Source of the DNA: Lagopus muta
Taxonomy: Eukaryota > Chordata > Aves > Galliformes > Phasianidae
Assembly (NCBI RefSeq): GCF_023343835.1
Contig: NC_064440.1
Location: 35,161,537-35,225,536 of the forward strand
DNA: 64,000 nucleotides
Direction of reading: 5' to 3'
How positions within the stretch are numbered: the first letter of the stretch is position 1; each line of letters opens with the position of its first letter. Under the pieces are notes generated by a model that saw only the letters and a list, made by a program, of their open reading frames with translations, was not told where the DNA came from and made no database searches. The translations under genes and the position numbers were made by a program. Of the stretch, positions 1 to 10,788 are shown one piece after another.

Positions 1-153
1 CCTTCTCCTTCTCCTTCTCCTTCTCCTTCTCCTTCTCCTTCTCCTTCTCCTTCTCCTTCTCCTTCTCCTTCTCCTTCTCCTTCTCCTTCTCCTTCTCCTT
101 CTCCTTCTCCCTCTCCTTCTCCCTCTCCTTCTCTTTCTCTTTCTCCTTCTCCA
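1..153. repeat. (CCTTCT)n hexanucleotide array, left-edge copy
   Basis: The window opens inside a polypyrimidine CCTTCT array, with CCCTCT and CTTTCT variants toward its right end. On the minus (UGT1A coding) strand it is polypurine. By comparison with the copy at 4571-4674 it lies just upstream of the start codon of a further UGT1A first exon that is cut off by the window edge. Confidence 0.95.
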
Positions 154-244
154 AGCTGTAGCTTGAATATGCTTTTGTAGGAAGGGGATGAATTTATCTG
201 CTGAGTTGTGTTGAACTGTAATTATCTTCTAGTTAATGATTTAC
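154..244 (-). promoter_or_regulatory. UGT1A: Promoter of a sixth UGT1A first exon lying just left of the window
   Basis: This stretch is essentially identical to 4675-4766, the promoter of the first exon at 3677-4537. It contains the HNF1-like palindrome (232-244; coding strand GTAAATCATTAAC, one mismatch to the HNF1 consensus) and a TATA-like GATAAAT (192-198). The exon it serves is outside the window. HNF1 control of UGT1A promoters is known in mammals; use of this site here is inferred. Confidence 0.6.
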
Positions 245-1309
245 TGACTTAATCACTGCAAACCTATCAGAGAATAATGCTGGATTTTTTTTGCTTGTTT
301 GTTCGTTTTATTTTCTGGTAATGCCAAGTACCACAAGCTTTACCGATGCCAAGTCAGTGGAGTTATTAAGTACCTAACAGAGAACAAGCTCCTTGACATC
401 CTCGTTAGATTTCTACAGACTTCTCTCTTGAACACTGATGTGTCTTCACTCTGCTCTTGCTCTTGGTTAACAACTGTGGCTCCACTCAGAAGCATCAAAA
501 GCGATCATCAAAGCCACAGTAAATGAGATATTCTGTCATTTCCTTGTTAACAAACATATTTCTACAGGATGAAAACATCACCATGGTGGTACTGAATGGA
601 GCCAGTAGAACATGAAACAGGAAGTGTTGTGACTATAGGGCCTTACAGAAGCCCATCTGTACTGCTTTAAAGGCCTGGATCTTCATAGAATGAAAGAATC
701 ACCAAGGTTAGAAAAAGACCACCAAGACCATCTTGTCTGACCATCAACTTCAGGATATAAAAGCACATAGAAGGATATAAAAGACTTCTGTCATGCCATC
801 TGAAAGAACGTGACATGGTACTTCAAAAAAGTGAAACAATTAAGCACCAGTTTCTTGAGTTGAAAACAAGAAAATGTTTGTAATTAATTAGCTTATTTTT
901 TATCTAACTTAGTGAAGTTCAGTAGAAACTGAATAAACCCATTAAAAATATAAATGAAGAAAGACAGGAAATTCAATTCAAGGAAACTGTGGTGCAGTTA
1001 TGTAGTGATACCATGTGGCCACACTTCAGAAGTGAGGAGTAAATACCATAGGAAAGAAGTATGTATCCTCCTCCATGACTAGAAGAAATGTCTGATTCTA
1101 CTAATTGTTTAACTAGACAGACTGGCTTTAAAACTTGTGCAGAACTATTCTGATAGAAGTCAATGTCAAGAAATACACACAAAGAACTGATTAGGCAGTT
1201 AGGAAACCTACAGCTAAGAAAACAGAAAATGCAATGTAATTAAAAATTAACTTTTGAATAAAATAAATGCATTTCATATATCTGATTTAAAAAAATAAAA
1301 TTGTTGCAG
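155..1309. repeat. Recent duplication block A, copy 1 (pairs with 4677-5831)
   Basis: The block matches 4677-5831 at a constant offset of 4522 bases. I noticed only a handful of substitutions (for example near 403 and 1136). Identity ends abruptly at the shared TTGTTGCAG near 1309. After that, this copy continues into block B while the other continues into its own first-exon flank. It is upstream flank of UGT1A first exons, with no gene of its own. Confidence 0.85.
683..753 (-). mobile_element. CR1-like retroelement 3'-end fragment
   Basis: The sequence starts TCATAGAATG and continues with a run resembling the 3' end of CR1 elements (an aaggtt-gaaaaagacc-ccaagacc-atc pattern). The same fragment sits at the same place in the duplicate at 5205-5275 and, more diverged, at 18661-18730. 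It therefore predates the duplication. The family call rests on pattern memory only. Confidence 0.4.
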
Positions 1310-2330
1310 CCTGCAGTACATGACTCGTGCAAAACCTGTGGTTTTCACACTGGACAGTGCAAAAAGTTTCCCACCATCCCGGAAGATCATCATTAAAATC
1401 ACCCATGTAGCAATGAAAGAATAGGTAAGCAACTACCGTGTTCCACGTCTGTAGACCCCAAAGAAAATCCCATTGAAAACTACTGAAGAAGTGAATTTGA
1501 AGAGCCTGCTAGAAGTCAATTGATCCTTCACAGGTGTGGTTTCATTGTCATTATCATTTATCATCAGAAGTCTGGGCACAGGGCTGAGGTTTCTGATTAA
1601 TCACGTAAACTATTTCCAAATCTCATATTGGATCTCAAACTGGAATACAGAATGAATTCTCCAGTTCTCAGTTCAGTTCAGTAAGCAGTAGGTCAGGTCG
1701 GTAGCATTCACCATCGCCCTCTCTCTGAGCAAAGCAAGCAGGGAAGGAGGGGTACATTTTAGCATGTTCCTCATGTCTTTGCCTTTGGCTCCCAGTGTCA
1801 CAGTCTCACACCTTCCACACGATGCAGCCCACAGACAGCTGATGGCTCTTGTCTTCCCCACCTCCACACCACTTTTGGTAGGTACGACGGCACTGAATTA
1901 CACCAAATGCTCCTCTTACCCAGCACTGCCACAGGACACTGGGGAATGCCACAAGCAAGCAGTAACAGCCCATATACAGAATAGCCTCTCAGGCTCCTGC
2001 AAGACTGACCCCAAGAACCCCTGAACCTAACTCTGTGTCTTTGTATTGCACATCCCTTTAGGAGTTCATTTACACAATCTCCTCCTGTAATTCATCAGCA
2101 GAACTCTATAACTATCATGACAGTCGTAAACCTGAGAGAAAGAAAAAATCAGCTTTTTGTAGTTGTTCTTATATCAATAAGCCATTGCTGGATTTTTCCC
2201 AGTCTCTCTTCTTCCTTCCCTATTTTGGAAGTAGCACTGAACCGTTATTTCTTAGGAATCTTCCCCACGTCATTAACAGTCTGTTGTTAAGAATGTAGAT
2301 CTTGATCATGCCTCTTACCACACCTGTCTC
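1309..2330. repeat. Recent duplication block B, copy 1 (pairs with 9757-10788 and 13950-14792)
   Basis: About 1 kb is almost identical to 9757-10788 (offset 8448), and its inner part to 13950-14792 (offset 12452). Short open frames within it (1673-1867 minus, 1764-2024 plus) are identical in all three copies because the DNA is, not because of visible coding constraint. A diverged relative lies at about 18060-18240. I recognise no gene or known transposon in it. Confidence 0.85.
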
Positions 2331-3619
2331 CTGACACTATCTGTGTTGCTGTTATACAATTCCTTTTCTGAGATGAAGGATAAGACAATATTCAGAATGA
2401 CGATATACCAAGAAATTATTCGGCAGCTTTCTTCTCTTTCCCTTTCCTAGTCATCCCAACTTTCTTGTTCTCTTACCTTCTGCACAACAGGATACTGGGT
2501 CTCATACAACTATCTATTGTCACGTTATGTAGTTTCTGAACATCAATTCTGATTATCCCAGTGCATATGGACTGATATTTTTCCAGAACATGACTTACTT
2601 TGCATGTTTACACACTATTGCATTACAGCCTTGATGCTGGGCACCACTCCAAGCAAACAGGACAAATGCCACAATTTTCTTTAGATATACTGGAAGAATA
2701 CACAGGGTTTTTAAACATGCAGAAAGCACCATTTCCACTCAATGACAAACATCGTTATGAAGATGGAAGACATCGGGAATAAAATACAGGGGGAATAGTT
2801 ATAATCATTTTAAAAGAAGTGAGCTACAAAGTGTCGGCACCCTGAGGCTGTCAGGATAGAAACGTAAGTAAAAGCATATAAAAAACTTCAGTCATGCAAT
2901 CAGTGCGAGCGTGTCATGGTGCGTTTTGAATCTAAAGTAATTAATTACCACTCTCTTCAGTCAAACACAGGAAAACGTTTGCAACCAGCTTACTCTGTAT
3001 TTGCCTCAGTGAATAAGAATAAGATAATCAAAGAATATAAATGAAGAAAGAAAAGAAATTCAACTCATAGAAACGGTGGTGCAATCATGTAGTCATACTG
3101 TGTGACCACACTTCAGAAGTGAGGAGGAAATGTCACAGGAAAGAAGTGTGTGTCCTCCTCCATGACTAGTAAGAAACGTCCAAAGCTATAAATTGAATTA
3201 ACAAGACAGATGTATTTAGAGCTCCTGCAGAACGTTTCTGATAAAAGTAAATGTCAAGAAACACATACGAAAAAATGATCAGCCAGGTAGGGAACCTCCC
3301 ACTATGAAAATAAAACAACGTAAACAGTTTAAACACTGATTTCTGAACCAATGAAATGCATTTCATCGTTCCGATTAAAGAAATACATGCTACACTCCGT
3401 GAACATGAAACCAAAATTGCATCTGACAGAATAACAATATGTGCTCATTGAGGGCAGCATGCAGCAGATGCAGACAAACACTGTTGGATTTCTCTGAAAA
3501 TACTAATTCAAAGAACAGTCATCTGCCACCACAAAAGACCACGGAATAACAATATGCCAAGAACCAGATCTATTAAAATATTTTGGAAAGAAAAATAATA
3601 TCAAGTACGCTAACCATCC
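2331..3619. other. UGT1A spacer related to 18240-19504
   Basis: This is non-coding spacer 3' (on the minus strand) of the first exon at 3677-4537. It aligns patchily with 18240-19504, the equivalent spacer beside the first exon at 19562-20422. Shared landmarks are a stretch near 2600-2680 and the AGAAGTGAGGAGGAAAT run near 3115. I see no gene in it. Confidence 0.6.
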
Positions 3620-3676
3620 CTAAGCCATGAAATTGCATTGCTTTGGGAAATGTGCAATTTGAGAAAATGAACATAC

Positions 3677-4537
3677 CTTAGGCAGTGGTTTCTTCTCAGC
3701 ACAGTTTATACCTCCAACAAAGACCATATTGGGCATCACTGGTCTGGGATACTCAAACACAAAGTCAAACCTCATTATTGAAACAGAAGCAGAGTTCAGG
3801 AGGTCAATCAGGGATACATCTCTATGAAGAACTTCAGAGGAAAGCTGTATTGCAGCTCTATAGTACCCATTACAGTAAAAGAGCTCCAGGAGAGAAATCA
3901 GTGTATTTTCCACTCTCTGGAAAAATGTCATGTGGTCTGAATTGAATGAAAGTGTTCTGGGGACATACGACAGAGGGCTTGAGCACTGTGCTGCATCAAA
4001 GTGTAGATTGCAAGGCATTCCTCTCATGAAGAACACAAATGGAAGTGAAAGGTAATTAGCAAGTGTTGCTCCACACATAAAAAGAGGGTCTGTGAGGACG
4101 GCATCAAAGCCGCTTTGATTCAAGTACTGCATTGTTTCTCTACTGAAAAATAGTTCTCTGCACTGAAGAAAGAAGGTCTCAAATTCATGCTTCGCAATAT
4201 TGTACAGTGCAATAACATTCTCTGGGAAAGGCAAACTCTTTAGGTGAGCAGCAAGAAACAGCTGAAAGGCATTATCCAGGTCCTCTAACTTGGTGGACAC
4301 TGGGTATGTCTTCACAGTGTATGCGTGTTTTTGTGCCTCTCCCGTATGCCAGCTTACTTCTGGTTTAAGCACCACCACTTCATGTCCCCTCTCGGCGAGC
4401 TTCTGAACTACTTCCTTCATGCTCAGCCAGTGGCTTCCAACCATGGGCACCACCAGGAGTTTTCCTCCTTCAGAGAGGCCAGGAACGAGGAGGATAAAAA
4501 TCCCGGCAGCAAGTGGATAGCAAAGCCGCAGCGTCAT
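3677..4537 (-). CDS. UGT1A: UGT1A alternative first exon (intact), copy nearest the left edge
   Basis: This exon encodes the N-terminal, substrate-binding half (287 residues) of a UDP-glucuronosyltransferase 1 enzyme, a type I ER membrane protein that conjugates glucuronic acid to lipophilic substrates. The ATG is at 4537. A hydrophobic signal peptide covers about residues 1-24. The catalytic His lies in GSHWLSM (residue 36) and its Asp partner in AVLTDP (residue 150). The exon ends ...KKPLPK at a GTATGT donor (3676-3671, reading leftward), where vertebrate UGT1A first exons are spliced to shared exon 2. The 3' and middle parts resemble the exon at 19562-20422, but 3830-3946 is identical to 15762-15878 of another exon, which suggests gene conversion. 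The frame is open past the donor to 3620, but that extension is intronic. Confidence 0.94.
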
Positions 4538-4570
4538 TGTCCTGTGGACAGAGCACTGACTGCAAAACCG

Positions 4571-4674
4571 TCTTCTCCTTCTCCTTCTCCTTCTCCTTCT
4601 CCTTCTCCTTCTCCTTCTCCTTCTCCTTCTCCTTCTCCTTCTCCCTCTCCTTCTCTTTCTCTTTCTCCTTCTCC
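4571..4674. repeat. (CCTTCT)n hexanucleotide array 34 bp before a UGT1A start codon
   Basis: About 17 units of CCTTCT lie between the HNF1/TATA-like promoter and the ATG at 4537, with CCCTCT and CTTTCT variants at the promoter-proximal end. On the coding strand this is polypurine GGAGAA. By position it probably falls in the 5' leader. It contains no ATG on the coding strand. Confidence 0.93.
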
Positions 4675-4766
4675 AAGCTGTAGCTTGAATATGCTTTTGT
4701 AGGAAGGGGATGAATTTATCTGCTGAGTTGTGTTGAACTGTAATTATCTTCTAGTTAATGATTTAC
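4675..4766 (-). promoter_or_regulatory. UGT1A: Promoter of UGT1A first exon 3677-4537: HNF1-like and TATA-like sites
   Basis: An HNF1-like palindrome lies at 4754-4766 (coding strand GTAAATCATTAAC, 12 of 13 to the consensus), and a TATA-like GATAAAT at 4714-4720. The palindrome is 217 bp from the ATG, or about 113 bp if the hexanucleotide array is subtracted. The same arrangement recurs at every first exon in this window. Factor binding is inferred from known HNF1 control of mammalian UGT1A genes. Confidence 0.6.
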
Positions 4767-5831
4767 TGACTTAATCACTGCAAACCTATCAGAGAATAAT
4801 GCTGGATTTTTTTTGCTTGTTTGTTCGTTTTATTTTCTGGTAATGCCAAGTACCACAAGCTTTACCGATGCCAAGTCAGTGGAGTTATTAAGTACCTAAC
4901 AGAGAACAAGCTCCTTGACATCCTTGTTAGATTTCTACAGACTTCTCTCTTGAACACTGATGTGTCTTCACTCTGCTCTTGCTCTTGGTTAACAACTGTG
5001 GCTCCACTCAGAAGCATCAAAAGCGATCATCAAAGCCACAGTAAATGAGATATTCTGTCATTTCCTTGTTAACAAACATATTTCTACAGGATGAAAACAT
5101 CACCATGGTGGTACTGAATGGAGCCAGTAGAACATGAAACAGGAAGTGTTGTGACTATAGGGCCTTACAGAAGCCCATCTGTACTGCTTTAAAGGCCTGG
5201 ATCTTCATAGAATGAAAGAATCACCAAGGTTAGAAAAAGACCACCAAGACCATCTTGTCTGACCATCAACTTCAGGATATAAAAGCACATAGAAGGATAT
5301 AAAAGACTTCTGTCATGCCATCTGAAAGAACGTGACATGGTACTTCAAAAAAGTGAAACAATTAAGCACCAGTTTCTTGAGTTGAAAACAAGAAAATGTT
5401 TGTAATTAATTAGCTTATTTTTTATCTAACTTAGTGAAGTTCAGTAGAAACTGAATAAACCCATTAAAAATATAAATGAAGAAAGACAGGAAATTCAATT
5501 CAAGGAAACTGTGGTGCAGTTATGTAGTGATACCATGTGGCCACACTTCAGAAGTGAGGAGTAAATACCATAGGAAAGAAGTATGTATCCTCCTCCATGA
5601 CTAGAAGAAATGTCTGATTCTACTAATTGTTTAACTAGACAGACTGGCTTTAAAACATGTGCAGAACTATTCTGATAGAAGTCAATGTCAAGAAATACAC
5701 ACAAAGAACTGATTAGGCAGTTAGGAAACCTACAGCTAAGAAAACAGAAAATGCAATGTAATTAAAAATTAACTTTTGAATAAAATAAATGCATTTCATA
5801 TATCTGATTTAAAAAAATAAAATTGTTGCAG
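4677..5831. repeat. Recent duplication block A, copy 2 (pairs with 155-1309)
   Basis: This is the near-identical partner of 155-1309. It includes the promoter of the first exon 3677-4537, a CR1-like fragment at 5205-5275, and spacer up to the right-hand junction at about 5831. It contains no gene of its own. Confidence 0.85.
5205..5275 (-). mobile_element. CR1-like retroelement 3'-end fragment (duplicate of 683-753)
   Basis: This is the same fragment as 683-753, carried along by duplication block A. The family call rests on the typical TCATAGAAT start and the downstream pattern. Confidence 0.4.
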
Positions 5832-6112
5832 TCCATGAAGATGTAACTAATACAGCATCTGACAGAAAAACTATTTGTATTCACTGAGGACATCATACAG
5901 CAGATGAAGACAAACTTTTTTTGGATCTCTCTGAAAATATTAATTCAAATAACAGCTACCTGCCTACACTTCAGACCATGGAAAAAAATATGCCTAGAAT
6001 CAGACCTGTTAAAATATTTCGGAAAGAAAAGTAATATCAAGTCTGCTAACCGTCCATAAGCCATGAAATTACATTGCTTTGAGAAATGTGTAATTGGAAA
6101 AGAAGAATATAC

Positions 6113-6973
6113 CTTAGTCAGTGGTTTCTTCTGAGCACAGTTCATACCTCCAATGAAGACCATATTGGGCATCACTGGTCTGGGATACTCAAGCACAAAG
6201 TCGTATCTTAATAGCCAAATAGAAGCAGAGTTCAGGAGGTCCAGCAGGGTTACGTCTCTTTGAAGAACTTCAGAGGAAAACTTTATTGCATCTTGATACA
6301 TTGCATTACACTGAAAGCTCTCCAGGAGTGAAATCAGTGTATTTTGCACTCTCTGGAAAAATGTCATGTGGTCTGAGTTCATTGAAGTCGGTCTCGGGAC
6401 ATACGACAGAGGGCTTGGGCACTGTGTAGCTTCGTAATGCAGATTACAAGGAAACCCTCTCATGAAGAAAACAAAAGGAAGTGAAAGGTAATTGGCAACT
6501 GTTGCTCCACACATAAAAAAGGGATCTGTGAGGACTGCATCAAAACCACTTTGATTCAAGTACTGCAGTGTTTCCATACTGCTGAACAGTTCTCTGCACT
6601 CAAGATAGAAGGTTTTGAAAAGGTGTACGGTGTTCTTGTAGGGTACTATAATGTTCTCTGGGAAAGGCAAACTCTTCAGGAAAGGACCGAGAAACAGTTT
6701 AAAGGCATTATCCAGCTCTTCTAACTTGGTGGACACTGGGTATGTCTTCACAGTGTATGCGTGTTTTTCTCTCTCTCCCATATGCCAGCTTACTTCAGGT
6801 TTAAGCAACACCACCTCATGTCCCCTCTCGGCGAGCTTCTGAACTACTTCCTTCATGCTCAGCCAGTGGCTTCCAACCGTGGGCACCACCAGGAGTTTCC
6901 CTCCTTCAGAGAGGCCAGGAATGAGGAGGATAAAAATCCCGGCAGCAAGTGGATAGCAAAGCCGCAGCGTCAT
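6113..6973 (-). CDS. UGT1A: UGT1A alternative first exon (intact), second from left
   Basis: This is a 287-codon first exon of the UGT1A complex. I chose the ATG at 6973 because it starts the MTLRLCYPLAAG signal peptide shared with the sister exons; an ATG further up, at 7102, is in frame but lies in promoter DNA. Catalytic His36 (GSHWLSM) and Asp150 (AVLTDP) are present. The exon ends at the KKPLTK codon before a GTATAT donor (6112 leftward). Its substrate-region sequence (residues about 95-130) differs from the other four exons, and its pre-ATG region has only a short degenerate CT tract (about 7008-7032) instead of a hexanucleotide array. Confidence 0.94.
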
Positions 6974-7032
6974 TGTCCTGTGGACAGAGCACTGACTGCA
7001 AAACCGTTGCTGTCTCCTCCTTCTCTTTCTCC

Positions 7033-7124
7033 AGGCTGTAGCTATAATACACTTCTGTAGGGAGTGGATGTATTTATCTGCTGAGTTGTGTTGAATTGTC
7101 ATTATCTTCTAGTTAATGATTTAC
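7033..7124 (-). promoter_or_regulatory. UGT1A: Promoter of UGT1A first exon 6113-6973: HNF1-like and TATA-like sites
   Basis: The HNF1-like palindrome is at 7112-7124 (same sequence as at 4754-4766) and the TATA-like GATAAATA at 7071-7078. The palindrome is 139 bp from the ATG. The unexpanded CT tract just before the ATG gives a view of the probable ancestral spacing. Confidence 0.6.
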
Positions 7125-8455
7125 TGACTTAATCACTGCACACCTACCAGTGAATAATGCTGTTGGTTTTTTTAAATTTCCTTAAAAGCCAAGTATAGTG
7201 ACCTTTACCCAAGCAGAGTGAATAGAATTATTTAATACTTAACAGAGGACAAGCTCCTTGACATCTTCGTTAGATTTCTACAGACTTCTCTCTTGAACAC
7301 TGATGTGTCTTCACTCTGCTCTGGTCAGGACAAAGGAAGGCAAGTCTCGTGAAAACATCTCCTAGACATTTTATAACAGTACCAATGCAATGGAATGCAG
7401 GATGTTTGGCCACATCGAATCTGTCACAGAGTAGAAAATTCTCTCACAGACATGTGCAATACTTTCACTCCCATTTAAGGCTTCCTCTCCCATCACACAC
7501 AAAACGTCTGCCTCAAATTCATGCACCTCTCACAGGGTTTTCCCGTTCTTGCTGCACATTCAGTAAGTGAAGAGAAGGTGGGCTGTAACACAACTGGAAT
7601 CTTGGCACCCAAATGGAGACCTTTGATAAAACAATGTTGGATGCACATCGCATCACTCCAGACCTTAAACCAGTGGCCCAGAACCCAACACAAACGTCTT
7701 CAGACAGCAGGCTGTCTGACATGTTGGCAAGTGGGATGAGCACCAACGCAGACTGCCGTGTGGTTTGTGCATCTGCTGGAGCTCTTTGGGAGGACAGAAG
7801 AAACTGGACTTGGACATTTACTGACAACTTATTCCAGGGTACTTGGGAACACGTGACAGAAATGCATGCACAGCACAGAGGTCAAGAAACACTGCTAGGA
7901 TTAATAAGCATTTTCTTTCATAAGCACACTATGGCAAATTTGTCAGTGAAGTATATCTTACAGTAAAGATCAATAGGAAAAACTAGTGTTGAACGACCTG
8001 TGTTACTTTTTAAATAACCCAAACCACTACTTGGTACAACTGAGATTTATCTTCTTCACTGAAGGATACCTGCATTTTTGAAAGAAGTAGCCAACTGAAA
8101 ATCTTCTCCCCTTGTAAAATACACTTAGTTCTAGAAATAGAAAATAGAACTTCCTTCTAACCTTTCATCCTGTCAGGTATAAAGCTATAATGCGAAACTG
8201 AAGTCCACTACGGAACTAACACAAGCCTTCGAAGAACATGATTCTAGCTCATAAAATGGTGAGTTCAAGGTCTGAGTGAGTGCATTTCCGGACTGACATG
8301 GTTATTGAACAGTGTGCCGACAGATATTTTGCAGTTGTAAATTCCTGAGTGATGACTACTAGTCACAATTACAATTTATACGCACACTCGATAACCACCA
8401 TGTGCACTAAATGGCACCCACTGACTTTCATCAATAATTGATAAACGTTTACAGA
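7125..8455. other. UGT1A upstream flank shared by three first exons
   Basis: About 7255-7900 is similar to 12860-13483 and 16880-17546, the upstream flanks of the exons at 11605-12465 and 15609-16469. Open frames here (for example 7613-7966) differ in length and reading between the copies, so I do not call them genes. From about 7900 to 8455 I see nothing recognisable. Confidence 0.6.
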
Positions 8456-8742
8456 GACCAAACTGTGGAAGTTAGATCAGTCAAGCTGTGGTTGTTGCAT
8501 TTCTGCAGTGGCAACAGCAATGCGGAAGGCGAGCCAAGCTCTTGATGGCCATGCACAGCTGCCCCGCCACAAAATGAGTAGGGCCTCAATCAGTTCATGC
8601 ATGTGAATCCGCCTGGGGTGGTGACTCTGCTGTAGAACAGTGTTTTGTAGCTGAGAATTTACTCTGACAAATAGTGCTGTTGCGCTCTTTTATCTGTTGT
8701 ACTTTTCACTGAAAGAAATAGGTGGCATTGCTTCCCAAGAAA
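8456..8742 (+). mobile_element. mariner-family DNA transposon remnant
   Basis: Conceptual translation resembles a mariner transposase N-terminal segment (a GNSNAEGEPSS-stop-WPCTA reading, against the usual GxSxxDxPRxGRPxT), with in-frame stops. It is followed closely by a terminal region with a GGTGGCATTGCTTCC-like end. Most of the transposase is missing, as in deleted, non-autonomous mariner copies of chicken. The family is called from pattern memory. Confidence 0.55.
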
Positions 8743-9756
8743 TCGACGGATACAGGTAAGTGACCAGGCAGATGCTATCTACAAACAAGCACTTTGCTAT
8801 CCTGCCTTGGGGATTTGTTCCTCCAGCCATTCAAGGCTCTCCATCACCACTGCGGTTTTCCTCCCTCTGCAGTTTTAACCTACTTACTTATTTTCAAGGC
8901 ATGCCAGGGAAATGGGAGATCCATGTCACTATCCAAGTCAACAAGGGGCTGTTTACAAAATCACAGTAGCACTCAGGGCAAAACCTGAGAGGGAGAACAG
9001 GGAAGCAAGGAAGCAGTTGGTGGCACTGCCATCTGGTTGGATTGTTTTACTACCTGCCAAAACACATCTCCAGCCACAAAGAGCCTGACTGCAGACGCTG
9101 TAAATTTATGAGTGTTGGATCCCAAAAAGACCTACTTGCTGACCGTCAGGCTGATTGCAAGATATGCAGCTTCCTAGCTCACCAAGTTTACGTGAGGCCA
9201 CCTACAAGCAGGTTTGAGCCTGTGACTATCACTTGGACTCTCTCCTGTAAGTACAAAAGCTGCAATTGCTCAAGGTCAAAGTGATGATGCCTAGCCAAGC
9301 TCTAACAGCCTTCTGTTGTGTCCACAGGCCAGCACAATCTATTGACTTTCCTACACAAAACAACAAGAGGAATAATACTAGCAAAACTGACAGAACAACA
9401 CCACACTGGCATAAAACAGTTGGAGATCATCTCCTAGAGAGCACAAATGGGAATGTAGCACAGTTAGCAACTGTGGCTCCTCTCAGAAGCATTAAAAGAG
9501 ATCATCAAGGCCACAGGAAATGACATATTCTGTCATTTCCTTGTCAACAAACAGATTTCTACAGGATGAAAACATCACCATGGCGGTACTGAATGGAGAC
9601 AATTGAACATGAAACTGGAAACCCTGTGACCATGGAGCCTTACAGAAGACCACCTGTCCTGTGTACAGGGCTGGACATGTCTACAGTGTGTCCACTACAT
9701 ACTTGATGCTGGTTTGCAGGTCATCAGCAAGCAGTTTCTACCTGTTCTGACTGAGC
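8743..9756. other. UGT1A spacer, part duplicated at 13600-13900
   Basis: About 9060-9340 is similar to 13610-13910 (shared landmark: TGGATCCCAAAAAGACCTAC). About 9460-9600 echoes the 480-600 flank of block A. Otherwise I see no gene. Confidence 0.55.
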
Positions 9757-10788
9757 TTCTGCAGTACATGACTCGTGCAAAACCTGTGGTTTTCACACTG
9801 GACAGTGCAAAAAGTTTCCCACCATCCCGGAAGATCATCATTAAAATCACCCATGTAGCAATGAAAGAATAGGTAAGCAACTATCGTGGTCCACGTCTGT
9901 AGACCCCAAAGAAAATCCCATTGAAAACTACTGAAGAAGTGAATTTGAAGAGCCTGCTAGAAGTCAATTGATCCTTCACAGGTGTGGTTTCATTGTCATT
10001 ATCATTTATCATCAGAAGTCTGGGCACAGGGCTGAGGTTACTGATTAATCACGTAAACTATTTCCAAATCTCATATTGGATCTCAAACTGGAATGCAGAA
10101 TGAATTCTCCAGTTCTCAGTTCAGTTCAGTAAGCAGTAGGTCAGGTCGGTAGCATTCACCATCGCCCTCTCTCTGAGCAAAGCAAGCAGGGAAGGAGGGG
10201 TACATTTTAGCATGTTCCTCATGTCTTTGCCTTTGGCTCCCAGTGTCACAGTCTCACACCTTCCACACGATGCAGCCCACAGACAGCTGATGGCTCTTGT
10301 CTTCCCCACCTCCACACCACTTTTGGTAGGTACGACGGCACTGAATTACACCAAATGCTCCTCTTACCCAGCACTGCCACAGGACACTGGGGAATGCCAC
10401 AAGCAAGCAGTAACAGCCCATATACAGAATAGCCTCTCAGGCTCCTGCAAGACTGACCCCAAGAACCCCTGAACCTAACTTTGTGTCTTTGTATTGCACA
10501 TCCATTTAGGAGTTCATTTACACAATCTCCTCCTGTAATTTATCAGCAGAACTCTATAACTATCATGACAGTCATAAACCTGAAAGAAAAAAAAAAATCA
10601 GCTTTTTGTAGTTGTTCTTATATCAATAAGCCATTGCTGGATTTTTCCCAGTCTCTCTTCTTCCTTCCCTATTTTGGAAGTAGCACTGAACCGTTATTTC
10701 TTAGGAATCTTCCCCACGTCATTAACAGTCTGTTGTTAAGAATGTAGATCTTGATCATGCCTTTTACCACACCTGTCTCCTGACACTA
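9757..10788. repeat. Recent duplication block B, copy 2
   Basis: Near-identical to 1309-2330 and, from about 9899, to 13928-14792. Compared with this copy, the one near 13950 lacks about 24 bases. It is non-coding spacer downstream, in the transcribed direction, of the exon at 11605-12465. Confidence 0.85.

Noticed and set aside
1-153. Possible CRISPR-like or tandem-repeat array
   Set aside because: A simple six-base microsatellite with no spacers, in a eukaryotic genome.
1673-2024. 64- and 86-residue frames identical at three places (also 10121-10472 and 14125-14476)
   Set aside because: The DNA itself is near-identical there, so identical proteins carry no evidence of selection. No start context, family or splice structure supports coding.
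4470-4676. Minus-strand Glu-Lys repeat frame through the hexanucleotide array
   Set aside because: It has no ATG start and is only the array read in the third coding-strand frame.
4325-4702. Plus-strand open frame with a serine-proline repeat (similar at 12253-12675 and 16257-16676)
   Set aside because: It is the antisense of a UGT1A first exon running into the CCTTCT array. The repeat gives Ser-Pro or Phe-Ser in any frame without stops, so openness is a by-product.
6974-7102. Upstream in-frame ATG that would add 43 residues to the second UGT1A first exon
   Set aside because: The extension is promoter and leader sequence and would bury the signal peptide. The sister exons start at the MTLRL position.
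7613-7966. 117-residue plus-strand frame in the UGT1A flank
   Set aside because: The related copies near 13218 and 17255 are broken or shifted, so the frame is not conserved.
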